NCBI GenBank assembly: GCA_018364485.1
Contig: JAGZLX010000016.1
Span: forward strand, 1 to 28,620
Direction: 5' to 3'
Length of the DNA: 28,620 nt
Source of the DNA: Granulicatella adiacens
GTDB taxonomy: Bacteria > Bacillota > Bacilli > Lactobacillales > Aerococcaceae
Below the pieces are notes generated by a model, which saw nothing but the letters and a program-made list of their open reading frames with translations, did no database searches and had not been told where the DNA came from. Each line of letters opens with the position of its first letter. The stretch's first letter is position 1. The position numbers and the translations under genes are program-made. Positions 7,465 through 13,508 of this stretch are shown piece by piece.

Positions 7465-8940
7465 ATGACAGCAAAAGTGCGTGTACGTTATGCACCAAGT
7501 CCAACAGGGCACTTACACATCGGGAATGCCCGTACAGCTCTATTTAACTATTTATTCGCGAGACACTATGGTGGAGAGTTCATCATCCGTATCGAGGATA
7601 CTGACCGCAAGAGAAATCTTGAACACGGTGAAGAAAGCCAATTAGAAAACTTAACATGGCTTGGAATGGATTGGGATGAAGGGCCAGACAAACCTGGCAA
7701 ATACGGTCCATACCGTCAATCAGAACGTGAACACATTTATAATCCACTAATCGAGCAATTAATTGCCGAAGACAAAGCGTATAAATGCTACATGACAGAG
7801 GAAGAATTGGAATCAGAACGTGAAGCGCAACGTGCTCGTGGCGAAATGCCTCACTACAGCGGTCAACACGCTCACTTAACACAAGAGCAACGTGATGCTT
7901 TCGAAGCAGAAGGACGCACTCCTGTTGTTCGTTTCCGTGTTCCAAAACAAGGAACTTACGTATTCGACGATATCGTTAAAGGCGAAATTTCATTCGAATC
8001 TACAAGTGTCGGTGGCGACTTCGTTATCTTAAAACGTGACGGAATGCCAACTTACAACTTCGCAGTAGCAGTGGATGACCACTTCATGGAAATCACTCAC
8101 GTTTTACGTGGAGATGACCATATTGCCAACACTCCAAAACAATTAATGATTTACGAAGCATTCGGTTGGGTACCACCACGTTTTGGACATATGACTTTAA
8201 TCATTAATACGGAGACAGGTAAGAAATTATCTAAACGTGATGAATCAATCCTACAATTCATCGAACAATATAAAGACTTAGGATACTTACCAGAAGCGAT
8301 GTTCAACTTTATCGCGCTTCTAGGATGGTCTCCTCAAGGGGAACACGAAATCTTCAGCCGTGAAGAATTCATCGAAATCTTCGACGAAAAACGTCTTGGT
8401 AAATCACCAGCTGCCTTCGATCCTAAGAAATTAGAATGGATTAACAACACATACGTGAAGAAAACTCCATTAGAAGAAGTCGCTGAAATGGCGATTGCTC
8501 AATTAAAAGAAGCAGGCCTTGTAAAAGACGAAGTTTCTCCTGAAGAACATGAATGGTTAGTAAAATTAGTGGCTTTATACCACGACCAAATGAGCTACAT
8601 GAATGAAATCGTTGAGTTATCAGCGCTATTCTTCAGAAAAGATTTCGAAGTGGAAAATGAACAAGCCAAAGAAGTGCTTCAAGGCGAAACAGTTCCAACT
8701 GTATTGAACGCTTTTGTTGCGAAATTAGAATCAATGGAAACATTCGATGAACCAAGCATTCTTGCAGCGATCAAGGAAGTTCAAAAGGAAACTGGCGTGA
8801 AGGGTAAAAACTTGTTTATGCCAATTCGTGTGGCTACGAGTGGACAAACACACGGGCCGGAGATCGGCAAGACGATCGAATTGCTTGGAAGAGAACGAAG
8901 CATTGCACACGTGCAAGCCGCACTTGCTCTTATTAAATAA
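7465..8940 (+). CDS. gltX: Glutamyl-tRNA synthetase
   Basis: Class I aminoacyl-tRNA synthetase that charges tRNA-Glu and, in most Gram-positives, also tRNA-Gln as the first step of the transamidation route. The 491-residue product has the HIGH motif as HIGN at 18-21 inside PSPTGHLHIGNART, and the KMSKS motif as KLSKR at 254-258. The C-terminal half is the helical anticodon-binding region. The start has AAAGGAAG about 9 bases upstream. A strong terminator follows, so gltX is uncoupled from cysE, unlike in Bacillus where gltX, cysE and cysS are adjacent. Confidence 0.97.
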   Translation: MTAKVRVRYAPSPTGHLHIGNARTALFNYLFARHYGGEFIIRIEDTDRKRNLEHGEESQLENLTWLGMDWDEGPDKPGKYGPYRQSEREHIYNPLIEQLIAEDKAYKCYMTEEELESEREAQRARGEMPHYSGQHAHLTQEQRDAFEAEGRTPVVRFRVPKQGTYVFDDIVKGEISFESTSVGGDFVILKRDGMPTYNFAVAVDDHFMEITHVLRGDDHIANTPKQLMIYEAFGWVPPRFGHMTLIINTETGKKLSKRDESILQFIEQYKDLGYLPEAMFNFIALLGWSPQGEHEIFSREEFIEIFDEKRLGKSPAAFDPKKLEWINNTYVKKTPLEEVAEMAIAQLKEAGLVKDEVSPEEHEWLVKLVALYHDQMSYMNEIVELSALFFRKDFEVENEQAKEVLQGETVPTVLNAFVAKLESMETFDEPSILAAIKEVQKETGVKGKNLFMPIRVATSGQTHGPEIGKTIELLGRERSIAHVQAALALIK

Positions 8941-8950
8941 AAGCTAACAG

Positions 8951-8985
8951 AAAGGGTTAACGCAAACTGCGTTAACTCTTTTTTT
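8951..8985 (+). terminator. Strong intrinsic terminator after gltX
   Basis: A 14-bp stem (8951-8964 with 8968-8981, one G-U pair, core GTTAACGCA) closes a three-base AAC loop and is followed by an unbroken T run to 8985. It begins 10 bases after the gltX stop. Confidence 0.93.
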
Positions 8986-9013
8986 GTACATAGAAAGAGA
9001 AGGAGGACCTAAC

Positions 9014-9211
9014 GGTCCGATATACTCGAGATTCCCTCGGATGTCTTCATAATAGCTATAATGGTGTACCGGTTCGAGCCTAGGGTCTCTCACCTTTAAA
9101 GCTTCAAAGCAGGAGTACGTCCAGGAGTGGACTACTCCTGCTAATTCACATTTAATACGATTCCCCATTATTGCTATTATAGAATCCGAGGTTTCTCTCG
9201 TATATCGGCCC
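9014..9211. repeat. Large imperfect palindromic element (MITE or structured RNA)
   Basis: Left arm 9014-9064 and right arm 9165-9211 are imperfect inverted copies. Paired blocks are CCGATATAC (9017-9025) with GTATATCGG (9200-9208), CCTCGGAT (9035-9042) with ATCCGAGG (9184-9191), ATAATAGC (9049-9056) with GCTATTAT (9173-9180) and ATAATGG (9058-9064) with CCATTAT (9165-9171). The core of 100 bases holds a second strong hairpin (9108-9142). No coding frame, target duplication, clear promoter or terminator was seen for it. It sits between the convergent ends of gltX and citG. It could be a non-autonomous transposable element or a structured RNA of either strand; I cannot tell which. Confidence 0.75.
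9108..9142. repeat. Nested hairpin in the core of the palindromic element
   Basis: AGCAGGAGTA and GTCCA (9108-9117 and 9119-9123) pair exactly with TGGAC and TACTCCTGCT (9128-9132 and 9133-9142). That is 15 base pairs with a single bulged C at 9118 and a GGAG loop. No T run follows on either strand, so it is not a standard terminator. Confidence 0.85.
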
Positions 9212-9360
9212 TTTCTGCCATAAAAAGGTTAATCCTTTCTTGAATAAGAGAGTGCGACAGGTGTGTGCATGCCACGTTCTCTGACGCGGGGAAGGGAAAA
9301 CAGGGAGTGTGTGCTAGTAATGGGTGCAAATAGGGAAAGTGCTGGGCCGGAAAAAAGGGC
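9212..9360. other. Non-coding stretch with purine and G-run bias
   Basis: Between the palindromic element and the citG terminator no plausible gene is seen. The plus strand is strongly purine-biased from about 9283, with G-runs at 9288-9291, 9294-9296, 9303-9305, 9322-9324, 9333-9335 and 9344-9346. A small AAAGG/CCTTT stem lies at 9225-9239. The open frame on the minus strand here (9177-9362) lacks a ribosome site and resembles nothing known. Confidence 0.5.
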
Positions 9361-9392
9361 AAAGAAAAAACGGATGAGGATTCATCCGTTTT
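9361..9392 (-). terminator. Intrinsic terminator after citG
   Basis: An 11-bp perfect stem (9367-9377 with 9382-9392, core ACGGATGA/TCATCCGT) with a GGAT loop is followed on the minus strand by TTTTTTCTTT. It overlaps the citG stop codon at 9391-9393 and ends the gntR-citG transcript. Confidence 0.9.
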
Positions 9393-10212
9393 ATTGTATT
9401 TTATGAAAGAAGAAGGTGAGCGAGAGTAGGTCTGCGCTGCCTCCTGGGCTCAAGTTACGCTCGATAAGAACGTTGTCGTAGTCCTCGAGTCGGTTTGCTA
9501 GTTCAGTTTCTGTTAGGGGTTGGGCTTCTTCAAATAATTGTTGTGCTTCTTGTTGCACTTGTTTATACGCATCGATTCCGCCGCGGTGAATAAGGTTTCC
9601 GTCTTCTACGAAAGTCATCAAGTAGAGAAGAAGGAGTAGGTCGCGGTGACGTGGTGTGTGCGTGTCTAGTGTATTGTAATAGTCGAGGGCTTTTGCAAGG
9701 CTTGGGTAGCCTGTTGCTGCTTCGCCTCGAATTCCTGTGATGCCATGTTCGACGTAGAGTTTTTCACCGTAAGAGAGATGTTCTTTTTGGTCGAGGTTGG
9801 CAAAGTCCACTTCGATGAGGTGGCGCGTCATTAGGTGGCAGTAATGCAAGGCTTCAGGAATGTTGCCTTTTGTATGAGCAGTAGCCCCTAAGACGAGGGC
9901 AAAGGAGAAGTTGGCTCCTTTATGGGTATTGATATTGTTAGTGGCGGTCATCATCGCGTTTTCGGCTTGTTTTCCAAGGGCGCGAAGTTCGTTGAATAAG
10001 TCGAGTGGAGTGCCATTGTGGCGGCTTCCTGCTTCGGCGTAGGCCAGTAAATAAGGGCGGAGAGCAACGATACTTTGATAGAAGGTTTCCTTTGTCATGT
10101 CCTTATGAGCGCCGACAGAAATAGGGTCCACTAAGCCGGGTTTTGGCGCGAGATTGACTTCTTGTAGAAGTGCGTCTGTAGCCACTTTTGCTAAAAACTC
10201 AGGATTAATCAA
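9391..10212 (-). CDS. citG: Triphosphoribosyl-dephospho-CoA synthase CitG
   Basis: CitG makes 2'-(5''-triphosphoribosyl)-3'-dephospho-CoA from ATP and dephospho-CoA, the precursor of the citrate lyase prosthetic group that CitX transfers to CitD. The 273-residue protein carries the family signatures EVNLAPKPGLVDPISVGAH (about 18-36), NTHKGANF, GIRGEAATGYPS, a HRGG motif and the C-terminal NLSPGGSADLLS. The start is TTG at 10212, overlapping the stop of the GntR gene by 8 bases, with GGAG upstream, which suggests coupled translation. In E. faecalis citG closes the oad-cit operon; here it has moved to the regulator side. A malonate decarboxylase MdcB role is unlikely because all neighbours are citrate genes. 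Confidence 0.93.
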   Translation of the reverse strand: MINPEFLAKVATDALLQEVNLAPKPGLVDPISVGAHKDMTKETFYQSIVALRPYLLAYAEAGSRHNGTPLDLFNELRALGKQAENAMMTATNNINTHKGANFSFALVLGATAHTKGNIPEALHYCHLMTRHLIEVDFANLDQKEHLSYGEKLYVEHGITGIRGEAATGYPSLAKALDYYNTLDTHTPRHRDLLLLLYLMTFVEDGNLIHRGGIDAYKQVQQEAQQLFEEAQPLTETELANRLEDYDNVLIERNLSPGGSADLLSLTFFFHKIQ

Positions 10213-10900
10213 TGTGTAATTTCTCCATCTGTTTCAAAATAAATTGTAATGAGCGGTCTAAGTGCTCGTGTGTAATCAGCGTGATTTGTTCCACATCGTT
10301 ATTGAGCATGCCGCGATAGATGAGTCTATGTTCCTCGAGCGCTTTTGTACGGCGTTCTGATGAACGGATCGATAGGTCGCGGAAGTAAATCACGTATGTA
10401 CGTAATTCAAATACGATTTCTTTTAGACGTGTCATTTGGCATTTTTCGTAGATGAAATCATTGAAAGTCGTGAAGTTTGCAAGTACTTCGTCGACTTTGT
10501 CTTCGTTGTTGAGACGTTCGCATTCTTCGAGGATGCCGCTCAACTCTTTGAAGTCTTCTTTCGTCATAAGTTTCATCGCATTAATTGTTGCCAATGTGTC
10601 GAGTGATTTTCTAATTTCGTAAATTTCATGGGCATCTTTAATGGAAATTCCTTTTACGATGACACCAATCTTAGGGATGTGCTCTACTAGGTGCTCTTTC
10701 GTTAACTCGTTAAGAGCGTAGCGAATGGGTGTACGGCTGATGTTTAACTCAGTCGAGAATTCTTTCTCGTTAATACGCGTACCTGCAGGGATTTCTCCTA
10801 AGATAATCGTTTTACGAAATGCTTCGTAGAGCGAAATTTTAAGAGGTTTGTTTTGGGTAATATCTAAATTTTTCTTTACCGCTTGGATAATCGCTGACAT
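10205..10900 (-). CDS. citO: GntR-family regulator, probable CitO-type citrate activator
   Basis: The 231-residue protein has an N-terminal winged helix of the GntR family (about 20-85, with EKEFSTELNISRTPIRYALNEL) and a C-terminal all-helical FCD-type domain (about 95-225) with EIYEIRKSLDTLA and the metal-site-like EHRLIYRGM and THEHLDRS segments. In E. faecalis the equivalent CitO activates the divergent citrate operons when citrate is present. Position next to the citrate transporter and citG makes the same role likely; symbol by context and family. It has AGGAGG 6 bases before ATG 10900, its own weak promoter (10937-10942) and an upstream terminator that separates it from the transporter gene. 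Confidence 0.87.
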   Translation of the reverse strand: MSAIIQAVKKNLDITQNKPLKISLYEAFRKTIILGEIPAGTRINEKEFSTELNISRTPIRYALNELTKEHLVEHIPKIGVIVKGISIKDAHEIYEIRKSLDTLATINAMKLMTKEDFKELSGILEECERLNNEDKVDEVLANFTTFNDFIYEKCQMTRLKEIVFELRTYVIYFRDLSIRSSERRTKALEEHRLIYRGMLNNDVEQITLITHEHLDRSLQFILKQMEKLHID

Positions 10901-10936
10901 AGTAGCCTCCTGGAAATTATTGTAAACATTAGAGAT

Positions 10937-10942
10937 AGTATA
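10937..10942 (-). promoter_or_regulatory. Probable -10 of the gntR-citG unit
   Basis: On the minus strand TATACT matches a -10 hexamer 37 bases upstream of the regulator start. The -35 is weak (TTGTGC at a 19-base spacing is the best seen). It lies just downstream of the transporter terminator, as expected for a separate transcript. Confidence 0.5.
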
Positions 10943-10965
10943 AACGAAAAGGCGATAAAATGCAC

Positions 10966-11005
10966 AAAAAAAGACTTGTTAGGCTAAGCCTAAACAAGTC
11001 TTTTT
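10966..11005 (-). terminator. Intrinsic terminator after the citrate transporter gene
   Basis: A 17-bp stem with one bulge (minus-strand halves 11005-10988 and 10984-10968; cores GACTTGTT and AACAAGTC) closes a TTA loop and is followed by a T run on the minus strand. The stem is near perfect and A/T-flanked, so it may act in both directions. It separates the transporter from the regulator gene. Confidence 0.93.
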
Positions 11006-11024
11006 CACAAATTCAATTGTTTGA

Positions 11025-12410
11025 TTATTGTGGTAAGTATAATGGCATGTGACCCATTAATACGATTGTTACAACGAAGATGACGAAGATAACAGCTGCG
11101 TATTTAGCTGATTCTTTTTGCCATTCACCCATGTCTAATCCTGTTAGACGTAATAGTAAGTAGATGAACGCTACTAATGGGCTTAATAAGTGGAATGCTT
11201 GACCCATTAATGAAGCTAATGCCATTTGCATATCTGTGAAGCCGTATTGACGTCCAACTTCAGCGAATGGAATTAATACTCCGTAGTAGAATCCGTCGTT
11301 TGTTAAGAAGAATGTACCAGGGATCGAGATTAATGCAATGATTAATGACCAGAATCCTGCTAATTGTTTAGGGATGATTTGAACGATGCTATCTGTTAAA
11401 GCAGTTGCCATTCCAGTTCCTTGGAATAATCCCATGAATACTCCGGCACCGAATACTAGTAATACTACTTGTACAGCATCCCCAGCGTTGTCCCCAATAC
11501 GTTTAGATTGAGCTTTTAAGTCTGGGTAGTTAATCATTAAGGCTAAACCTGTACCAACTAAGAATAATACAACTGGTTTAACTTCGATTGAATTGATGAA
11601 TGAACCAGCAACTAACCAACCGATTAATACGATTGTTAAGATAGCGTTGATTACGAAGTTTTGTGGACGACGTTTTTCTAATACTTCAGGATCAGAAATT
11701 GTAGTCAATTCGTTTAATTCTTCTTCAGTTAATTCTTGGATACCTAAACGAGCGCGTTCTTTTTTACCCATTGAGCGAGCAACAAAGAAGATTACGTAAA
11801 GAACTGAAAGAATCATACCTGGTGCTAAGTAAGCTAGGATATCTGCTTCTACACCAAGAACTGACATCGCACGAGCAGTAGGTCCGCCCCATGGTAATAA
11901 GTTCATGATAGTGTTTTGTAAGATAACAAGAACCCCTAAGTTCATTAATTTCATGTCTAATTTTTTGTAAATTGGCACGAATGCTGAGCAGCAGATTAAT
12001 GTAGTTGTTGTTCCGTCACCGTTTAATGATACGGCAGCAGCTACGATAGCAGTAGCGATTAAAACTTTCATTGGATCGCCTTTAGCGAAGCGGATCATTT
12101 TGTTAGTGATTGGATCGAATAATCCAGCGTCTAACATTGTAGAGAAGTAAAGGATTGCGAATAGAAGCATAATTCCTGTTTCAGCAGTCCCTTTCATCGC
12201 TGTTAATTTATCTTTTGAGTTATTTCCGAATAACCCTTGGCGAATTAATGTACCGATGTTAACGTCTTGGACTTGACCTGTAGCAACTAAAATAATTGCA
12301 AAAACTAATGGAATTAATACTAAAGCTGTAAATGGTGACATTTTTTTCTTCATGATAACGTACATGAAAATTGCCATCATAATATAAGCTGCAATTGTGA
12401 TAACCATCAT
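11025..12410 (-). CDS. citH: CitMHS-family citrate transporter (CitH/CitM-like)
   Basis: A 461-residue integral membrane protein with about 12 hydrophobic segments, belonging to the CitMHS family of proton-driven transporters for metal-citrate complexes. Family marks are the SLNGDGTTTTLICC segment near 107-120 and LPWGGPTARAM near 171-181. It supplies citrate to the lyase. It is divergent from the oad-cit operon, as citH is in E. faecalis. Two start codons are adjacent (ATGATG at 12410 and 12407); the second is better spaced from AAAGGAAG, so the protein may be one residue shorter. A terminator follows, so it is probably its own transcript. The exact metal preference cannot be read from sequence. 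Confidence 0.93.
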   Translation of the reverse strand: MMVITIAAYIMMAIFMYVIMKKKMSPFTALVLIPLVFAIILVATGQVQDVNIGTLIRQGLFGNNSKDKLTAMKGTAETGIMLLFAILYFSTMLDAGLFDPITNKMIRFAKGDPMKVLIATAIVAAAVSLNGDGTTTTLICCSAFVPIYKKLDMKLMNLGVLVILQNTIMNLLPWGGPTARAMSVLGVEADILAYLAPGMILSVLYVIFFVARSMGKKERARLGIQELTEEELNELTTISDPEVLEKRRPQNFVINAILTIVLIGWLVAGSFINSIEVKPVVLFLVGTGLALMINYPDLKAQSKRIGDNAGDAVQVVLLVFGAGVFMGLFQGTGMATALTDSIVQIIPKQLAGFWSLIIALISIPGTFFLTNDGFYYGVLIPFAEVGRQYGFTDMQMALASLMGQAFHLLSPLVAFIYLLLRLTGLDMGEWQKESAKYAAVIFVIFVVTIVLMGHMPLYLPQ

Positions 12411-12447
12411 ATCTTCCTTTCTTTATTAAAAAATTTGTTTTTTTAGT

Positions 12448-12488
12448 TGGAGAACCGTTCAGTCGCTAAAACCTGAATGGGAGCTCCA
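12448..12488 (-). promoter_or_regulatory. Hairpin in the leader of the citrate transporter mRNA
   Basis: TGGAG (12448-12452) pairs with CTCCA (12484-12488) and CCGTTCAG (12455-12462) with CTGAATGG (12473-12480), giving 13 pairs around a 10-base loop. No T run follows on either strand. It lies between the probable promoter and the transporter start and could stabilise the mRNA or control its translation. One half overlaps the candidate operator at 12452-12460. Confidence 0.55.
12452..12460. promoter_or_regulatory. Candidate operator 1 (GAACNGTTC)
   Basis: GAACCGTTC is a 9-base odd palindrome inside AGAACCGTTCAGT. A near-identical site occurs at 12586-12594 in the same control region. Odd palindromes of this size are typical for dimeric GntR regulators, so binding by the neighbouring regulator is a reasonable guess. 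This copy could instead exist only because of the RNA hairpin at 12448-12488. Confidence 0.4.
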
Positions 12489-12506
12489 CGAACTCATTGG
12501 GTAGAA

Positions 12507-12520
12507 TGAATTCGTTTACT
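12507..12520. promoter_or_regulatory. Candidate cre site (CcpA binding)
   Basis: TGAATTCGTTTACT fits the catabolite-response element consensus TGWAANCGNTNWCA except at two positions. It overlaps the proposed -10 of the transporter promoter on the minus strand, where CcpA binding would repress. Carbon catabolite repression through cre sites in the cit control region is known in E. faecalis; its presence here is inference. Confidence 0.45.
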
Positions 12521-12547
12521 TATAGCGATATCTTAAACAATATTTAA
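12519..12547 (-). promoter_or_regulatory. Probable promoter of the citrate transporter gene
   Basis: On the minus strand TATAAG (12524-12519) is a -10 candidate with a poor -35 (TTAAAT) 17 bases upstream. A weak -35 suits an activator-dependent promoter. The leader to the start codon would be about 100 bases and include the hairpin at 12448-12488. Confidence 0.4.
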
Positions 12548-12585
12548 TAAAAAAGATAGTGTTTTCATATCGAAAAACAATAAAA

Positions 12586-12594
12586 GAACAGTTC
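12586..12594. promoter_or_regulatory. Candidate operator 2 (GAACNGTTC)
   Basis: GAACAGTTC sits inside AGAACAGTTCGAT, matching operator 1 at 11 of 13 positions. It also overlaps the dyad GTTCGAT (12591-12597) and ATTGAAC (12605-12611). The centre lies about 53 bases before the predicted start of the oad-cit transcript and about 78 bases before that of the transporter, so one bound activator could serve both. Confidence 0.45.
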
Positions 12595-12605
12595 GATGTG
12601 ACAAA

Positions 12606-12636
12606 TTGAACATAATATTTATATCCTATTTATAAT
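12606..12636 (+). promoter_or_regulatory. Possible promoter of the oad-cit operon
   Basis: TTGAAC at 12606-12611 and a perfect TATAAT at 12631-12636 are 19 bases apart, a long spacer. A second perfect TATAAT lies at 12697-12702 with no good -35. The first lies next to candidate operator 2. A small stem AACAGG/CCTGTT with an A7 loop (12650-12668) lies between the two. Which promoter is used cannot be decided by eye. Confidence 0.45.
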
Positions 12637-12739
12637 AAAACACCAAAAGAACAGGAAAAAAACCTGTTTCTAGTTTAGGTATGACGCCGTTTTCTGTATA
12701 ATAATTGCATGTAGATTATGTTGGGAAGGGAGTGAAGGA

Positions 12740-13063
12740 ATGGGAATTCTCCAACGATTATTTGGCAAGAAGAACTCTGAAGCAACGGAACACGCATCGA
12801 CAAAGTCTGCACAACCAGAATCTGAATGGGAAAAATTAGAAGCTTTTGTACCGGTAGAAGCAGAAGAAGCTAAGCACGTCTCAATCATTGCAGCTGCGAT
12901 CGCGGCATCAGATTATCCAGAAAGCCAATTTGTGGTTAAACGCGTCCTTAAACGCAACCCAGAAACCAAGATTATCTCGGTTATTGCCTCAGCGATTGCT
13001 GCAGGTGAATCAAATGACAGTCAATGGGCTGTTAAAGAAATCTACCAAAAACGCAATTCATAA
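12740..13063 (+). CDS. oadH: OadH-type subunit of oxaloacetate decarboxylase
   Basis: A 107-residue soluble protein. The first 45 residues are charged and begin with an amphipathic MGILQRLFGKK segment. Residues 47-73 and 79-105 are two tandem copies of one motif with a 32-residue period (VSIIAAAIAAS...SQFVVKRV and ISVIASAIAAG...SQWAVKEI). That motif resembles the C-terminal tail of OadG/MmdD gamma subunits (IAAAIAAY...VKSIKR), which binds the carboxyltransferase. In E. faecalis the subunit in this position, OadH, is reported to hold OadA and the biotin carrier OadD together. Context is the same here: first gene of the oad-cit operon, GGGAG 7 bases before ATG 12740, 25 bases before the biotin carrier gene. 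Confidence 0.8.
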   Translation: MGILQRLFGKKNSEATEHASTKSAQPESEWEKLEAFVPVEAEEAKHVSIIAAAIAASDYPESQFVVKRVLKRNPETKIISVIASAIAAGESNDSQWAVKEIYQKRNS

Positions 13064-13088
13064 TATATTTTAGGAGGAATGTTACGAT

Positions 13089-13481
13089 ATGTTACGTAAA
13101 TTCAAAATCAAAGTAGACGGTCAAGAGTACCAAGTAGAAATGGAAGAAATTGGAGCAGTTGCTCCGGCAGCTCCTGTAGCACCAGTTGCAGCTCCAGCGG
13201 CACCTGCTGCACCAGCAGTAGAAGCAGCTCCAGCACCAGCAGCTCCTGTAGCAGCAACACCAGCTGGCGCAGACGCAATGCCGTCTCCAATGCCTGGTAA
13301 CATCTTACGTATTTTAGTAAACGTAGGAGACACAGTTACTGAAAACCAACCATTAATGATTTTAGAAGCAATGAAAATGGAAAACGAAATCGTTGCAGCT
13401 AAAGCAGGGGTTGTAGCAGGAATTCACGTTAAAGAAGGTCAAGTGGTAAACCCAGGCGACGCTTTAATTACAATTAACTAA
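13089..13481 (+). CDS. oadD: Biotin carrier subunit of oxaloacetate decarboxylase
   Basis: A 130-residue biotinyl carrier protein. Residues 1-20 form the short N-terminal region (KFKIKVDGQEYQVEMEE), 23-60 an Ala/Pro-rich flexible linker, and 64-130 the biotinyl domain. The biotin-accepting lysine is Lys96 in EAMKMEN. It carries the carboxyl group from OadA to OadB. Having it as a separate gene agrees with the lack of a biotin domain in OadA. AGGAGG at 13072-13077 is 11 bases from ATG 13089, slightly long; a closer ATG at 13079 is out of frame. The symbol follows E. faecalis naming. Confidence 0.93.
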   Translation: MLRKFKIKVDGQEYQVEMEEIGAVAPAAPVAPVAAPAAPAAPAVEAAPAPAAPVAATPAGADAMPSPMPGNILRILVNVGDTVTENQPLMILEAMKMENEIVAAKAGVVAGIHVKEGQVVNPGDALITIN

Positions 13482-13508
13482 TTTTAATAACTTTCAAGGA
13501 GTGAAACA

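Noticed and set aside
9058..9080. T-box-like sequence GGTGTACCGG after gltX
   Set aside because: It resembles the T-box core GGTGGTACCGCG with a deletion, and a T-box would be expected upstream of cysE in the ancestral order. But there is no specifier stem, no matching terminator and no downstream plus-strand gene, so I do not call a riboswitch or a relic.
9071..9080. GGTTCGAGCC resembling a tRNA T-arm
   Set aside because: The flanking bases do not form a T-stem, acceptor stem or anticodon arm.
8944..9168. 74-residue open frame on the minus strand
   Set aside because: It covers the gltX terminator and one arm of the palindromic element, has no ribosome site and no recognisable protein pattern.
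12650..12668. AACAGG/CCTGTT stem with A7 loop as a terminator
   Set aside because: The stem has only 6 base pairs and lacks a proper T run on the plus strand.
12670..12888. 72-residue minus-strand frame over the oadH start
   Set aside because: It overlaps the oad-cit promoter and oadH, which has strong support on the plus strand.
13121..13333. Minus-strand Ala/Gly-rich frame
   Set aside because: It is the mirror of the Ala/Pro linker of the biotin carrier; repeated GCA/GCT codons keep several frames open.
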